Shown: one piece after another, positions 43,960 through 52,528 of the stretch
Layout: each line of letters begins with the position of its first letter
How positions within the stretch are numbered: position 1 is the stretch's first letter
From: CALBPI01 sp038533155
GTDB lineage: Bacteria; Pseudomonadota; Gammaproteobacteria; Steroidobacterales; Woeseiaceae
Assembly: GCA_038533155.1 (NCBI GenBank)
Contig: JBCAZH010000004.1
Span: 1 to 64,000 of the forward strand
DNA length: 64,000 nucleotides
Direction: 5' to 3'
Position numbers and translations under genes: made by a program
The notes under the pieces: generated by a model
What the model was told of the DNA's origin: nothing
What the model saw: the letters and a program-made list of their open reading frames with translations, nothing else
Database searches by the model: none

Positions 43960-44136
43960 CTACTCGGTCACTTCCGCTTGCGACTGTCGCAACGTCTTGC
44001 CGATGATCGGGTCGGGGTTAGACAAAGCGATTGTGATCGTAACAACGCAGCCCAGCACGGTTAACGTCGGAATGGACACGACAAGCCAAAGCATCGGAAA
44101 TCGGTACCAAGGCTTGGCGCCTTGTTGGGTGGTCAT
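43960..44136 (-). CDS. ccoH: Minimal CcoH/FixH-like membrane protein
   Basis: 58 aa from ATG 44136, which overlaps the ccoG stop (ATGA). The start KPWYRFPMLWLVV and the helix after it match the N-terminus of FixH/CcoH (PWYrq...W), and NPDPIIGKTL corresponds to the D-x-L-V segment. The periplasmic domain of usual CcoH (about 150-170 aa) is absent. Reading on past the stop gives no continuation before ccoI begins 5 bases later, so this looks like a natural short form. CcoH assists oxidase assembly. The symbol rests on position and the N-terminal motif. Confidence 0.7.
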   Translation of the reverse strand: MTTQQGAKPWYRFPMLWLVVSIPTLTVLGCVVTITIALSNPDPIIGKTLRQSQAEVTE

Positions 44137-45518
44137 AGGTTTGCTCCTGTTGGGCCGCGGAAGCGACTGTCTTCCCGCACGAGAACACTGCTGTCCGTCG
44201 CGTCTCGCAATACAAATGTGATGGTCTGCCCGCTGGTCACGGCATCGTGTGGCGCGAGCACGGCGACCGGCCACTTGTAGGCTGTGTTGGCAGGCACCGA
44301 AACCGCTTGTTCGGTGCTGATCGAGATGCCGTCGATCCCTTCGACCTCGAGAGTGTAGGTCTTTGCGCTTTCGGTCTTGTTGATGACATGTAGCAAGAAG
44401 GTGTTCTCGATGCCTCTTAGGCCGACGTCGCGATACAGTGCGTTGCGATCACGTAGGACATCGACGATGACCTCGGGTTTGTTGATCAACGAGTACAAGA
44501 ACAACGAGACCAACCCCGCAAGGACAGCTGTATAGATCAGAATTCTCGGTCGTATTACGCGAGTGTTCTTGCCCTCTAACGCGTTCTCGGTCGTATACCG
44601 AATCAGGCCTCGGTCATAGCCCATCTTGTCCATGACGACATCGCAGGCATCGACGCATGCCGCGCACGCGATGCACTCATATTGAAGACCATCGCGAATA
44701 TCGATGCCGGTCGGGCAGACTTGAACGCAAAGGGTGCAGTCCACGCAGTCGCCCAACGTATCCGCTCTCGGTTTCTTGCGACTGCGTCCGCCGCGAGGTT
44801 CACCGCGGGCGGCATCGTAGGTCACGATCAATGTGTCCTTGTCGAACATCGCGCTCTGGAAGCGTGCGTAGGGGCACATATACTTGCAGACTTGCTCGCG
44901 CATGAACCCGGCGTTGCCATAGGTCGCGAACCCATAGAACAAGACCCAAAACGTCGCCCAGCCGCCGATTGTCCCGGAGCTGATTTGTGTGGTGAGTTCG
45001 CTGGCTGGGACAAAGTAAGCGACAAAACAAAAGCCGGTGAACAACGACAGCACAACCCACGCGGTTTGTTTGCCGGTTTTCCGCCAGGCTTTGTTGAACG
45101 ACCACGGCGCGCGATCCAATTTCATGCGCTGGTGTCGATCCCCTTCGAACCAGCGTTCGATCATCACGAAAGCTTCGGTCCAAACGGTTTGCGGGCAAGC
45201 GTAGCCGCACCACAGGCGACCCGCGAGCGCTGTGAAGAAAAACAGACTCACGCCAGCGATAACCAGAAGCAACGCGAGCAACAGAAAGTCCTGCGGCCAG
45301 AGCGTCATCGAGAAAATGTAGAATTTTCGTGCAGGCAGATCGAAAAGAACCGCCTGTCGACCTTGCCATTGAATGAATGGGCCTACATAAAAAATACCGA
45401 GCAAGATGAACATCGCGAGACGACGCAGCGACGCATACCGACCTTTTACGTGGCGCGGATAGATCTTGGCTTCGCTTTGGTAGAGCCCCGTAGTCTGTTT
45501 GTTGACGGCTGTGTTCAC
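44133..45518 (-). CDS. ccoG: Cytochrome oxidase accessory protein CcoG
   Basis: 461 aa. Membrane helices near the N-terminus with conserved LPARKFYIF and RLWCGYACPQTVWTE, then two 4Fe-4S ferredoxin motifs (CVDCTLCVQVCP and CIACAACVDACD), then a last helix and an Ig-like periplasmic C-terminus (VEGIDGISI). This is the FixG/CcoG layout. CcoG is a cupric reductase feeding Cu(I) to oxidase maturation. Its start overlaps the stop of the small membrane gene (ATGA). Confidence 0.95.
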   Translation of the reverse strand: MNTAVNKQTTGLYQSEAKIYPRHVKGRYASLRRLAMFILLGIFYVGPFIQWQGRQAVLFDLPARKFYIFSMTLWPQDFLLLALLLVIAGVSLFFFTALAGRLWCGYACPQTVWTEAFVMIERWFEGDRHQRMKLDRAPWSFNKAWRKTGKQTAWVVLSLFTGFCFVAYFVPASELTTQISSGTIGGWATFWVLFYGFATYGNAGFMREQVCKYMCPYARFQSAMFDKDTLIVTYDAARGEPRGGRSRKKPRADTLGDCVDCTLCVQVCPTGIDIRDGLQYECIACAACVDACDVVMDKMGYDRGLIRYTTENALEGKNTRVIRPRILIYTAVLAGLVSLFLYSLINKPEVIVDVLRDRNALYRDVGLRGIENTFLLHVINKTESAKTYTLEVEGIDGISISTEQAVSVPANTAYKWPVAVLAPHDAVTSGQTITFVLRDATDSSVLVREDSRFRGPTGANL

Positions 45519-45802
45519 GATCGAGGTCTGCGGGTTAGGCGCAGGGCCAGCCAGGCTGAGGTCGCCGTGCCGCCCCAGAAGAAGAAAAACAGAAGTGCGT
45601 AGCCGCGCTCACGGCCGTCACCGAAATCGATAGCCGACGTTTGCAAAAGATCAACAGGATCGACGAGTCCAAAGAACACGAGGCTCATGACAGCGGCGAT
45701 CAGAAAGGAGATCCAAACCAACACCGCACGTTTTTGCCAGTCGCGCGGCCATCGCGTTGCCCCAGGACCACGCGCGATGTCAGTAGGATCACTCGTCGCC
45801 AT
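45515..45802 (-). CDS. Small two-helix membrane protein between ccoP and ccoG
   Basis: 95 aa from ATG 45802, overlapping the ccoP end by 14 bases; ATG 45814 is an alternative. Two hydrophobic helices (VLVWISFLIAAVMSLVFFG and YALLFFFFWGGTATSAWLAL). Its stop overlaps the ccoG start. Comparable small proteins occur at this place in other gammaproteobacterial cco clusters. The tight coupling on both sides suggests a part in oxidase assembly, but no family function is known to me. Confidence 0.8.
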   Translation of the reverse strand: MATSDPTDIARGPGATRWPRDWQKRAVLVWISFLIAAVMSLVFFGLVDPVDLLQTSAIDFGDGRERGYALLFFFFWGGTATSAWLALRLTRRPRS

Positions 45803-46712
45803 AGCCCGCTTCATCCAATTGTGCGACTCGTTGGGGCGCAGTTAGGCTGTAGACGTAAGCGGCGATTAAGCGCACTCGGTCTTCGCCAAGTAGCGCCTCA
45901 TGCGCTGGCATCCGTCCTTGGCGGCCCTCGACGATCGTTTGGCGCACGATGGACGCGCTGCTGCCGTAGAGCCAGATGTCATCATTCAACGTCGGTGCGC
46001 CGAGAATCGTATTGCCTTCGCCGTTGGGACCATGACAGGCCGAACAGGTAGCGGTATACGCCGCGTGGGTCGCAGAGGTTTTGTCGACACCTGTCGACAG
46101 GTTGCGGACGTAGCTGACCATGGCATCGATCGCCGCATCGTCGCCGAGAACCGCGCCCATCGGCGGCATTACACCGTTGCGACCTTGCAAGATGCTGCGT
46201 TGAATGTCTGCGAAACTTTCGCCGTATAACCAGTCGGCATCGGTCAAATTCGGAAAGCCTGCTGCGCCGTAGCCGAGCGAGCCATGACACTGTGAGCAGT
46301 AATTCGAGAAGAGGCTTTTGCCGGTGCTCAATGCCTGCGGGTCTTGCGCAAGCGTCTCTGGATCCATATCGCGAAACGCGGCGAAGATCTCAGCGTAGCG
46401 TGCTTCGGCTTCAGCGATTTCCGAATCGTACTGCGCGTGCTGCGACCAGCCTGCAGTTCCCTCGACGTTACCCAGACCTGGATAGATCACGAGATAGCCG
46501 GCACTGAAGATCAGTGTGATGACGAACAGACCCAGCCACCAGCGGGGTAGCGGCTCGTTACGCTCGGTCAATCCATCCCAGCTGTGCCCTGTGGTGCGGT
46601 CGTCCTTCGTGGGCTCAGGTCCTTGACGTCCAGACCAGACGATCAGCCAGAAGGTGGCAATAAAAGTCACCACCGTGCCGACGATAACGTACAGGCTCCA
46701 TGATGCGTTCAT
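45789..46712 (-). CDS. ccoP: Cytochrome cbb3 oxidase diheme subunit CcoP
   Basis: 307 aa. Two N-terminal membrane helices (SLYVIVGTVVTFIATFWLIV; LGLFVITLIFSAGYLVIYPGLG), then two cytochrome c domains with CSQCH and CSACH heme sites. Conserved GxxW before the second helix. CcoP passes electrons from cytochrome c to CcoO. Its ATG overlaps the ccoQ stop. Confidence 0.97.
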   Translation of the reverse strand: MNASWSLYVIVGTVVTFIATFWLIVWSGRQGPEPTKDDRTTGHSWDGLTERNEPLPRWWLGLFVITLIFSAGYLVIYPGLGNVEGTAGWSQHAQYDSEIAEAEARYAEIFAAFRDMDPETLAQDPQALSTGKSLFSNYCSQCHGSLGYGAAGFPNLTDADWLYGESFADIQRSILQGRNGVMPPMGAVLGDDAAIDAMVSYVRNLSTGVDKTSATHAAYTATCSACHGPNGEGNTILGAPTLNDDIWLYGSSASIVRQTIVEGRQGRMPAHEALLGEDRVRLIAAYVYSLTAPQRVAQLDEAGYGDE

Positions 46713-46873
46713 ACTGATTCTCCCTCACGCGGTTTTGGGTCGTCCTGCAGTGGCATTTCAGATGCAGCGTCGAACTCCGACTGACGACCACGGCTATACG
46801 CCCAGACGGTCAGTAACACGAACAACACGAAGACGAGTGCGGTAATCAATCCGCGAAGTATCCCGAGTTCCAT
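46709..46873 (-). CDS. ccoQ: Cytochrome cbb3 oxidase subunit CcoQ
   Basis: 54 aa (MELGILRGLITALVFVLFVL...). One membrane helix followed by WAYSRGRQSEFDAASEMPL, the conserved CcoQ tail (FdeAAnLPf-like). It starts 2 bases after ccoO and overlaps ccoP (ATGA). CcoQ stabilises the complex. Too short for many automatic calls. Confidence 0.95.
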   Translation of the reverse strand: MELGILRGLITALVFVLFVLLTVWAYSRGRQSEFDAASEMPLQDDPKPREGESV

Positions 46874-46875
46874 AG

Positions 46876-47481
46876 CTACCTCGCACTTCTTGCAAGGCCG
46901 AGCCCTTGCAGATACGCAACCAGCGCGTCCATTTCGGTTTTGCCACTGACCGCTGCTGCAGCACCTTCGATGTCCGCGTCGCTGTAGGGATCTCCCAGCA
47001 TTTGCAGTGCGCGGATTTTGCGGGCAACGAGATCGCCGTCCACGGTTGCCTCATTGAGCCAGGGATAGGCCGGCATGTTCGACTCGGGCACCAGCTCCGT
47101 TGGCTTCGTGAGGTGGATCACGTGCCACTCATCGCTGTAGCGACCGCCGACCCGTGCGAGGTCGGGACCCGTGCGTTTCGAACCGAACTGGAAAGGGCGA
47201 TCGTAAACCGACTCACCGGCAACCGAGTACGGCCCGTAGCGTTCCGTCTCGGATCGGAAGGGTCGTACTTGTTGCGAATGACAGCCGTAGCATCCTTCGC
47301 GAATGTAGATATCTCGCCCCGCCAGTTGCAATGCGGGATATGGCTCGACACCCTCGAGCGGTTCTGTGCCGGCGCCACTCGCCATCAGCGGCAGAATCTC
47401 GATGAGTCCACCGATGGAGATGACAAGAATCACAAGGATGCTCATCAAGCGGACGTTCTTTTCTAGGATTTCATGTTTCAT
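46876..47481 (-). CDS. ccoO: Cytochrome cbb3 oxidase monoheme subunit CcoO
   Basis: 201 aa. N-terminal membrane helix (LMSILVILVISIGGLIEILPL), then one heme c site CYGCHSQQVRPF and Met ligand in NMPAYPWL, plus the characteristic FGSKRTGPDLARVG. CcoO takes electrons from CcoP to the catalytic subunit. It lies 11 bases after ccoN. Confidence 0.97.
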   Translation of the reverse strand: MKHEILEKNVRLMSILVILVISIGGLIEILPLMASGAGTEPLEGVEPYPALQLAGRDIYIREGCYGCHSQQVRPFRSETERYGPYSVAGESVYDRPFQFGSKRTGPDLARVGGRYSDEWHVIHLTKPTELVPESNMPAYPWLNEATVDGDLVARKIRALQMLGDPYSDADIEGAAAAVSGKTEMDALVAYLQGLGLARSAR

Positions 47482-47492
47482 CGTTGATCCCC

Positions 47493-48908
47493 TTACGCCG
47501 GCAGTGCGACCGGTGCGGGTTCAGGCGCTTTGCGCGGGATAGTGCGGTAGACGTTGTAGACCATGATCAGCATGCTCGCGAAAAAAATCAGTCCGCCGAG
47601 TAACCGGATGCCGTAGTACGGGTAGGTGAACTTCAACGACTCGATAAAGCTGTAAGTCAGCGTGCCGTCTGCGTTAACCGCACGCCACATCAATCCTTGA
47701 GCGATTCCCGAGACCCACATGGATGCGGCATACAAGACGACGCCGATAGTCGCCATCCAGAAGTGCACGTTGATCAGCCGCGTCGAGTACATTTTCTCAA
47801 GGCCATACAACTTCGGGATCAAGCAATACAGTGAGCCGATGGTCATCATCGCTACCCAGCCGAGTGCGCCAGAGTGCACGTGTCCGATGGTCCAATCTGT
47901 GTAGTGGGAGAGCGCGTTGACCGTTTTGATCGACATCATCGGGCCTTCGAAGGTCGACATCCCGTAGAACGACAAGGACACGATCATGAATTTCAGGATT
48001 GGGTCGCTACGCAGTTTGTCCCAGGCGCCTGACAACGTCATGATGCCGTTGATCATGCCGCCCCACGAAGGCGCCAGCAGGATGATCGAAAACACCATGC
48101 CCAGCGATTGGGCCCAGTCGGGCAGCGACGTGTAGTGCAGGTGATGTGGACCCGCCCACATGTAGATCGCGATCAATGCCCAGAAGTGAACAACCGACAG
48201 CCGGTAGGAGTAGATCGGGCGATTGGCCTGCTTCGGAACGAAGTAGTACATCATTCCGAGAAAGCCGGCTGTTAAGAAAAAGCCAACGGCGTTGTGGCCG
48301 TACCACCATTGCATCATCGCGTCGACGACGCCGCTGTAAATCGGATAGGACTTCGTCAACGAAACGGGAATCGCGAGGTTATTGAAAATGTGCAACACCG
48401 CGACAGTCAGGATGAAAGCCGCGAAAAACCAGTTCGCGACATAGACGTGCTTCACCTTGCGATGGGCGATCGTGCCAAAAAACACGACCGCATAACTGAT
48501 CCACACAATTGCGATCAGAAGGTCGATCGGCCATTCCAGCTCCGCATACTCCTTCCCCTGGGTGATGCCCAGCGGCAAGGTGATGGCGGCGAGCACAATG
48601 ACTAGTTGCCAACCCCAGAATGTAAAACTGGCGAGCTTGTCGAAAGCCAGTCTGGCGTGACAGGTTCTTTGGACGACGTAATAGGAGGTCGCGAAAAGAG
48701 CACAGCCGCCGAAAGCGAAGATGACTGCGTTTGTATGGAGCGGTCTGAGCCGGCTGTAGGTCAAGAACGGCAAGTCGAAGCTGAGCCATGGCCAAATCAG
48801 CTGCGCTGCGATCAAGACGCCAACCAGCATGCCGACGACGCCCCACAGCACGGTAGCCAGTGCGAACTGCCGCACCACTGTGTCGTTATAGGTTGCTGAA
48901 GTTTGCAT
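47493..48908 (-). CDS. ccoN: Cytochrome cbb3 oxidase catalytic subunit CcoN
   Basis: 471 aa, 12 membrane helices. Heme and copper ligands are visible: His in LHTNAVIFAFGG, WWYGHNAVGFFLTAG with the catalytic Tyr region in MMYYFVPK, HHLHYTSLPDWAQ, and HVHSGALGW. These are the heme b, heme b3 and CuB ligands of C-family oxidases, which have high oxygen affinity. First gene of a ten-gene leftward operon, preceded by an FNR-type box. Confidence 0.98.
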   Translation of the reverse strand: MQTSATYNDTVVRQFALATVLWGVVGMLVGVLIAAQLIWPWLSFDLPFLTYSRLRPLHTNAVIFAFGGCALFATSYYVVQRTCHARLAFDKLASFTFWGWQLVIVLAAITLPLGITQGKEYAELEWPIDLLIAIVWISYAVVFFGTIAHRKVKHVYVANWFFAAFILTVAVLHIFNNLAIPVSLTKSYPIYSGVVDAMMQWWYGHNAVGFFLTAGFLGMMYYFVPKQANRPIYSYRLSVVHFWALIAIYMWAGPHHLHYTSLPDWAQSLGMVFSIILLAPSWGGMINGIMTLSGAWDKLRSDPILKFMIVSLSFYGMSTFEGPMMSIKTVNALSHYTDWTIGHVHSGALGWVAMMTIGSLYCLIPKLYGLEKMYSTRLINVHFWMATIGVVLYAASMWVSGIAQGLMWRAVNADGTLTYSFIESLKFTYPYYGIRLLGGLIFFASMLIMVYNVYRTIPRKAPEPAPVALPA

Positions 48909-48998
48909 AGATCGTTGTCCCGGTGTTTTTCGTAAACCTCGAGCCGAGAGCCCTTCCCGGCATAGGCGAAATGCTAAGTTCGAAATTGGGCCGCCAAA

Positions 48999-49012
48999 AT
49001 GACCTAGGTCAA
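48999..49012. promoter_or_regulatory. FNR/Anr-type box between ccoN and the HemN-like gene
   Basis: On the minus strand TTGAC - CTAG - GTCAT, close to the FNR consensus TTGAT-N4-ATCAA, and nearly symmetric. Centre 49005.5 would place a class II start for ccoN near 48964, with TAGCAT at 48971-48976 as -10, and for the rightward gene near 49047, with TAAAGT at 49035-49040 as -10. One box may therefore serve both genes. An fnr homologue lies 1.5 kb to the right. Confidence 0.75.
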
Positions 49013-49076
49013 TTTCAAGCGGGTTTCGAGTTGCTAAAGTGCCGACTGAGAATTCCCGGAATTGGGGTAGGGCGAT

Positions 49077-50459
49077 ATGGAACAGCTCAAAGATGGATCT
49101 TTGCTACGACTCGGGCGGCAGTTTGGGGTGAGTTCACCGCCACTCGGCGTATCGGGTGAGTTCGAGCACTTTGATCTTGGGTTGCGGGTGGGGGCATTTC
49201 GCAATGCGATGCGCGAGGCGAATGAGCAGTTGATCCCAGCGCGCCTCGGTTTGACGGTGCAATTGCCTTTTTGTTCGTCGCTTTGCTACCACTGCGCACG
49301 GATGAAAAAGGTGACACGCAACGCACGTTTGATGTCGACGTACGTTGATGCTTTATGCCGTGAAATGCGCGAAAAAAGTGAACTCGTTGATCAGGATCGG
49401 CTGGTGGATCAAGTCTGGTTCGTCGGCGGCTCTCCGCTGTATCTGGGAAACGCTGTCCTGGGTCGTGTCATGGCACAGATCGCAGAGAGCTTCTCGATTT
49501 CTGGGTCCACGCGCAGGTACTTTTTCATCGAACTCGACGCGCGAACTGCGACGCCGCAACATGTGGCCCAGTTGTCGATGTTGGGAATCAATGCGCTGCG
49601 GCTGTGGGTGCCGGCAATGTCACCGTCCGTCCAAAAAACAATTAATCGCCAGCAATCGACAGAGGCGCTGTCGTCCCTTGTCATGGCGTCTCGACGCACG
49701 AGCTACCGAGATGTGACGCTAGCGACTCGAATCGGCCTGCCGATGCAGTCGCTTGAGAGTCTAGTCGTGGATGTCGATTGGTTCGGTGATCTGGGTCCTG
49801 ACAATTTGATCGTTGAGCGTTATCAGCATCGGCCGGGATTAAATGCCGCGCAGCGTTTGATTCCACGGAACCTGCTTCCAGAGGTAGAACGGGTCGATGA
49901 GATGGAACAAGTGGCCTATGAGCGGCTGGAGCTGGCCGGGTACCACCATCTTGGATTGGGCCACTTCACGCGCGACGACAGCGTGTTGTACAAAGCACGG
50001 CAAGAAGGAAACTTACAACGAGGACTACTGGGCTACATGGCGGGCGCGGGCGCTCACATGCTCGGCTTTGGTGCTGGCGCTGTTTCGCGACTCGAAGACC
50101 GGCTGTTTCGTGCGCCAAACGATCTTGAGTCTTATATGCGCAGCGTCGACGACGGTGACCTTGCGATTGGATCTGGCGTTGCGCTAGATCGCGCACAACT
50201 GCGAGCCAGTTTCGTGGTCGAGCGAATTTTGTGCGATGGAATCTGTCGTGAGGCGGATTGGTCAGCGTGTTTCGATATCAGTTTTGACCGATATGTCGAA
50301 GCTCTGATGCCTTATATTGACCGGTTGATCTTGGACGGAAAGCTGAAAAGCGACGCACGAAGTTTGACACTGACAGCTAGTGGTCGAAAAAGCCTCGACG
50401 AAGTCGTCGATTGCTTCGAACGATCCTTGTCCGACGACACGGTGCTGTCACTGCACTGA
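49077..50459 (+). CDS. HemN-like radical SAM protein, divergent
   Basis: 460 aa, length as oxygen-independent coproporphyrinogen III oxidase. Radical SAM cluster motif C-x3-C-x2-C is present in LPFCSSLCYHCARM, and FIELDART, INALRLWVPAM, NRQQS and the C-terminal GYHHLGLGHFTRDDS / LLGYMAGAGAHMLGFGAGAVS blocks align with HemN. Several residues usually conserved in HemN differ: the fourth Cys two residues after the cluster is Arg, GGGTP is VGGSP, and GVQDF is WVPAM. It could be a specialised HemN, a heme-handling paralogue or a degraded copy. The place beside ccoN under an FNR box fits anaerobic heme synthesis for the oxidase. Confidence 0.82.
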   Translation: MEQLKDGSLLRLGRQFGVSSPPLGVSGEFEHFDLGLRVGAFRNAMREANEQLIPARLGLTVQLPFCSSLCYHCARMKKVTRNARLMSTYVDALCREMREKSELVDQDRLVDQVWFVGGSPLYLGNAVLGRVMAQIAESFSISGSTRRYFFIELDARTATPQHVAQLSMLGINALRLWVPAMSPSVQKTINRQQSTEALSSLVMASRRTSYRDVTLATRIGLPMQSLESLVVDVDWFGDLGPDNLIVERYQHRPGLNAAQRLIPRNLLPEVERVDEMEQVAYERLELAGYHHLGLGHFTRDDSVLYKARQEGNLQRGLLGYMAGAGAHMLGFGAGAVSRLEDRLFRAPNDLESYMRSVDDGDLAIGSGVALDRAQLRASFVVERILCDGICREADWSACFDISFDRYVEALMPYIDRLILDGKLKSDARSLTLTASGRKSLDEVVDCFERSLSDDTVLSLH

Positions 50460-50507
50460 AACATCGGGTCTGTTAGGCTGTACGCACAAAGCAGGCGAGG
50501 TGTGGTT

Positions 50508-51239
50508 ATGGGGACCAAATCGCCGGTTCTGCGGGGACAGGATGTCGACGCCAAGTGCAGTGGTTGCCAAGTAGGCCATTTTTGTCTTGCGGCCGGATCG
50601 GATTCAGAAACATTGGAGCAGCTCGATGAGCTACTCGTCGTCGACGAGTGCATCGAGAGCGGTGCGCATGTGGCGCGACGCGGGGACGCGTTTCGTGGTG
50701 TGCTCGCTGTTCGGCGCGGTTGCTTCAAAAGCTACCGCATTGATCGAGAGGGGCGAGAGCAAGTTCGCCGCTTCCATTTTCCTGGAGAACTCATCGGTCT
50801 TGATGCCGTCAGCCGCGGCATCTATCAGGACAGTACCGTCGCTCTACAGGACAGCGCGACTTGCGCAATCGACTACCAGCAGTTACTGAATCTGTCACAG
50901 TGCGCCAAAGGATTGCAGCAACAGCTATTTCGATTGTTTTCGGGTCAGCTTGCCGAGGCGCAGTTACACGCCGGTGAATTTACAGCGGAAGAACGAATTG
51001 CGGCGTTCGTTTGCAACATTTCTGAGCGATTGGCGGCGCGGGGGCACGATGCTGAGCAGTTCGAGCTGGCTATGTCGCGCAACGATATTGGCAATCATCT
51101 CGGATTGGCCACCGAAACCGTCAGCCGAGTGTTTTCGCGGCTTCGCTCGGCAGGCGTGCTGAACGTGCGACGTAAGCACATCACGATCCTAGATCGACTG
51201 GCTTTGTTTCAGTTGGCGGAAGCCGTCACCGACCACTGA
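50508..51239 (+). CDS. fnr: Fnr/Anr-type oxygen-sensing transcription regulator
   Basis: 243 aa from ATG 50508, GAGG eight bases upstream. All four Fe-S ligands of FNR are present: Cys17, Cys20 and Cys26 (C-x2-C-x5-C) and central Cys119 (SATCAID). A cyclic-nucleotide-like beta-roll, dimer helix and C-terminal helix-turn-helix follow; the recognition helix reads LATETVSRVFSRL, with the E..SR contacts that read TTGAT. It is an oxygen-labile 4Fe-4S activator. It lies just after the HemN-like gene and probably controls both that gene and ccoN through the box at 48999. Confidence 0.95.
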   Translation: MGTKSPVLRGQDVDAKCSGCQVGHFCLAAGSDSETLEQLDELLVVDECIESGAHVARRGDAFRGVLAVRRGCFKSYRIDREGREQVRRFHFPGELIGLDAVSRGIYQDSTVALQDSATCAIDYQQLLNLSQCAKGLQQQLFRLFSGQLAEAQLHAGEFTAEERIAAFVCNISERLAARGHDAEQFELAMSRNDIGNHLGLATETVSRVFSRLRSAGVLNVRRKHITILDRLALFQLAEAVTDH

Positions 51240-51334
51240 TCGCCTGGCGCAATTCGCAGCCGAAATCGAATCGAATCGGTGACCTCAGTCGTCTGGGCCG
51301 CTACTATTGCGGCGACTGAAGTGGAGTGACCCAG

Positions 51335-52528
51335 ATGTTTGATGTTTCACCGATGCCGGGAGACCCGATCCTTGCGTTGATGGCTGCGTACCGACAGGAC
51401 GATTCGCCTAACAAGGTCGATCTTGGCGTCGGCGTCTACCAGGACGATTCTGGACATACGCCAGTCCTGCGAGCGGTTGCAGCGGCCGAACGGGTCTTGC
51501 TCGAGGCTCAGACGACGAAGAGCTACGTCGGTATCGCCGGTTTCGAAGACTTCAACCAGAGCATGCAAACCTTGCTGTTTGGTGAGCAGCATGCCGCCTT
51601 GCGCGATGGTCGTGTGACTACCATTCAAACGGCAGGCGGTTCGGGCGGCTTACGCGTTGCGGGCGAGTTGATCGCAAGCTTGAGACCCGGCGCGACGATC
51701 TGGGTAACTACGCCGACTTGGGCGAATCACACACCGCTTCTTGGGTCTACCGGGTTACAGCTCAAATCGGTTCGATACTACGATGCCGAGAAGGGCAGGC
51801 TCGATACACAGGGCTTGTTGGAGGATGTCGCGCAAATTCCTGCAGGGGATGTGTTGTTACTGCACGGCTGTTGTCACAACCCAACGGGCGCCGATTTGAC
51901 ACCCGAACTGTGGCGCGATCTGACCTCGATCTGCGTGGACCACGATTTGCTGCCCTTCGTCGATACCGCTTATCAAGGTTTCGCGATGGGACTGGACGAA
52001 GATGCAGCGGGCGTCCGTTACATGGCGGAGCAAGTGCCCGAAATGCTCGCAGTGAATTCGTGTTCGAAGAACTTTGGTCTGTACAGAGAACGAACAGGGG
52101 CGCTGTGTGCGCTTGCTGAATCTGGGCCGCATGCTGACGCGATTCGGACGCACTTGATGAAAATTACCCGCTCGATGATCTCGATGCCGCCTGATCACGG
52201 GGCTCGAATCGTCGGGACGATTCTGGGCGATGAGAATCTCACTTCGATGTGGTTAGAGGAACTCGGCGAGATGCGCGGTCGCATGATCGACCAGCGACGG
52301 CAGTTTGTGGCGGCGCTCGAGCCTCATGGTCTAGCCGATCGATTCGGTTTCGTCGCGGAGCAAACCGGTATGTTCTCGTTGCTCGGTATCGATCGCGAGA
52401 CCATCGACAGGCTCAGAGCCGAACACCACGTCTATATCGTGGGTTCGAGCCGCATTAACGTGGCTGGCCTAACACGAAGCAAGGTCGGCTATATTGCGGA
52501 GGCTTTAGCTGCAACCATAGCCGCGTGA
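51335..52528 (+). CDS. Aromatic-amino-acid / aspartate aminotransferase (class I, PLP)
   Basis: 397 aa from ATG 51335, GGAG at 9 bases; the GTG at 51326 is less likely. Fold-type I aminotransferase of the Ialpha subgroup: PNKVDLGVGVYQDD, TIQTAGGSGGLRVAGEL, CCHNPTGADLTPELW, the PLP Lys in NSCSKNFGLYRERTGAL, and the substrate carboxylate Arg in SSRINVAGL. AspC and TyrB share these motifs and cannot be separated by eye. It transfers amino groups between 2-oxoglutarate and aspartate or aromatic acids. It overlaps the convergent GGDEF-EAL gene by 40 bases. Confidence 0.93.
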   Translation: MFDVSPMPGDPILALMAAYRQDDSPNKVDLGVGVYQDDSGHTPVLRAVAAAERVLLEAQTTKSYVGIAGFEDFNQSMQTLLFGEQHAALRDGRVTTIQTAGGSGGLRVAGELIASLRPGATIWVTTPTWANHTPLLGSTGLQLKSVRYYDAEKGRLDTQGLLEDVAQIPAGDVLLLHGCCHNPTGADLTPELWRDLTSICVDHDLLPFVDTAYQGFAMGLDEDAAGVRYMAEQVPEMLAVNSCSKNFGLYRERTGALCALAESGPHADAIRTHLMKITRSMISMPPDHGARIVGTILGDENLTSMWLEELGEMRGRMIDQRRQFVAALEPHGLADRFGFVAEQTGMFSLLGIDRETIDRLRAEHHVYIVGSSRINVAGLTRSKVGYIAEALAATIAA

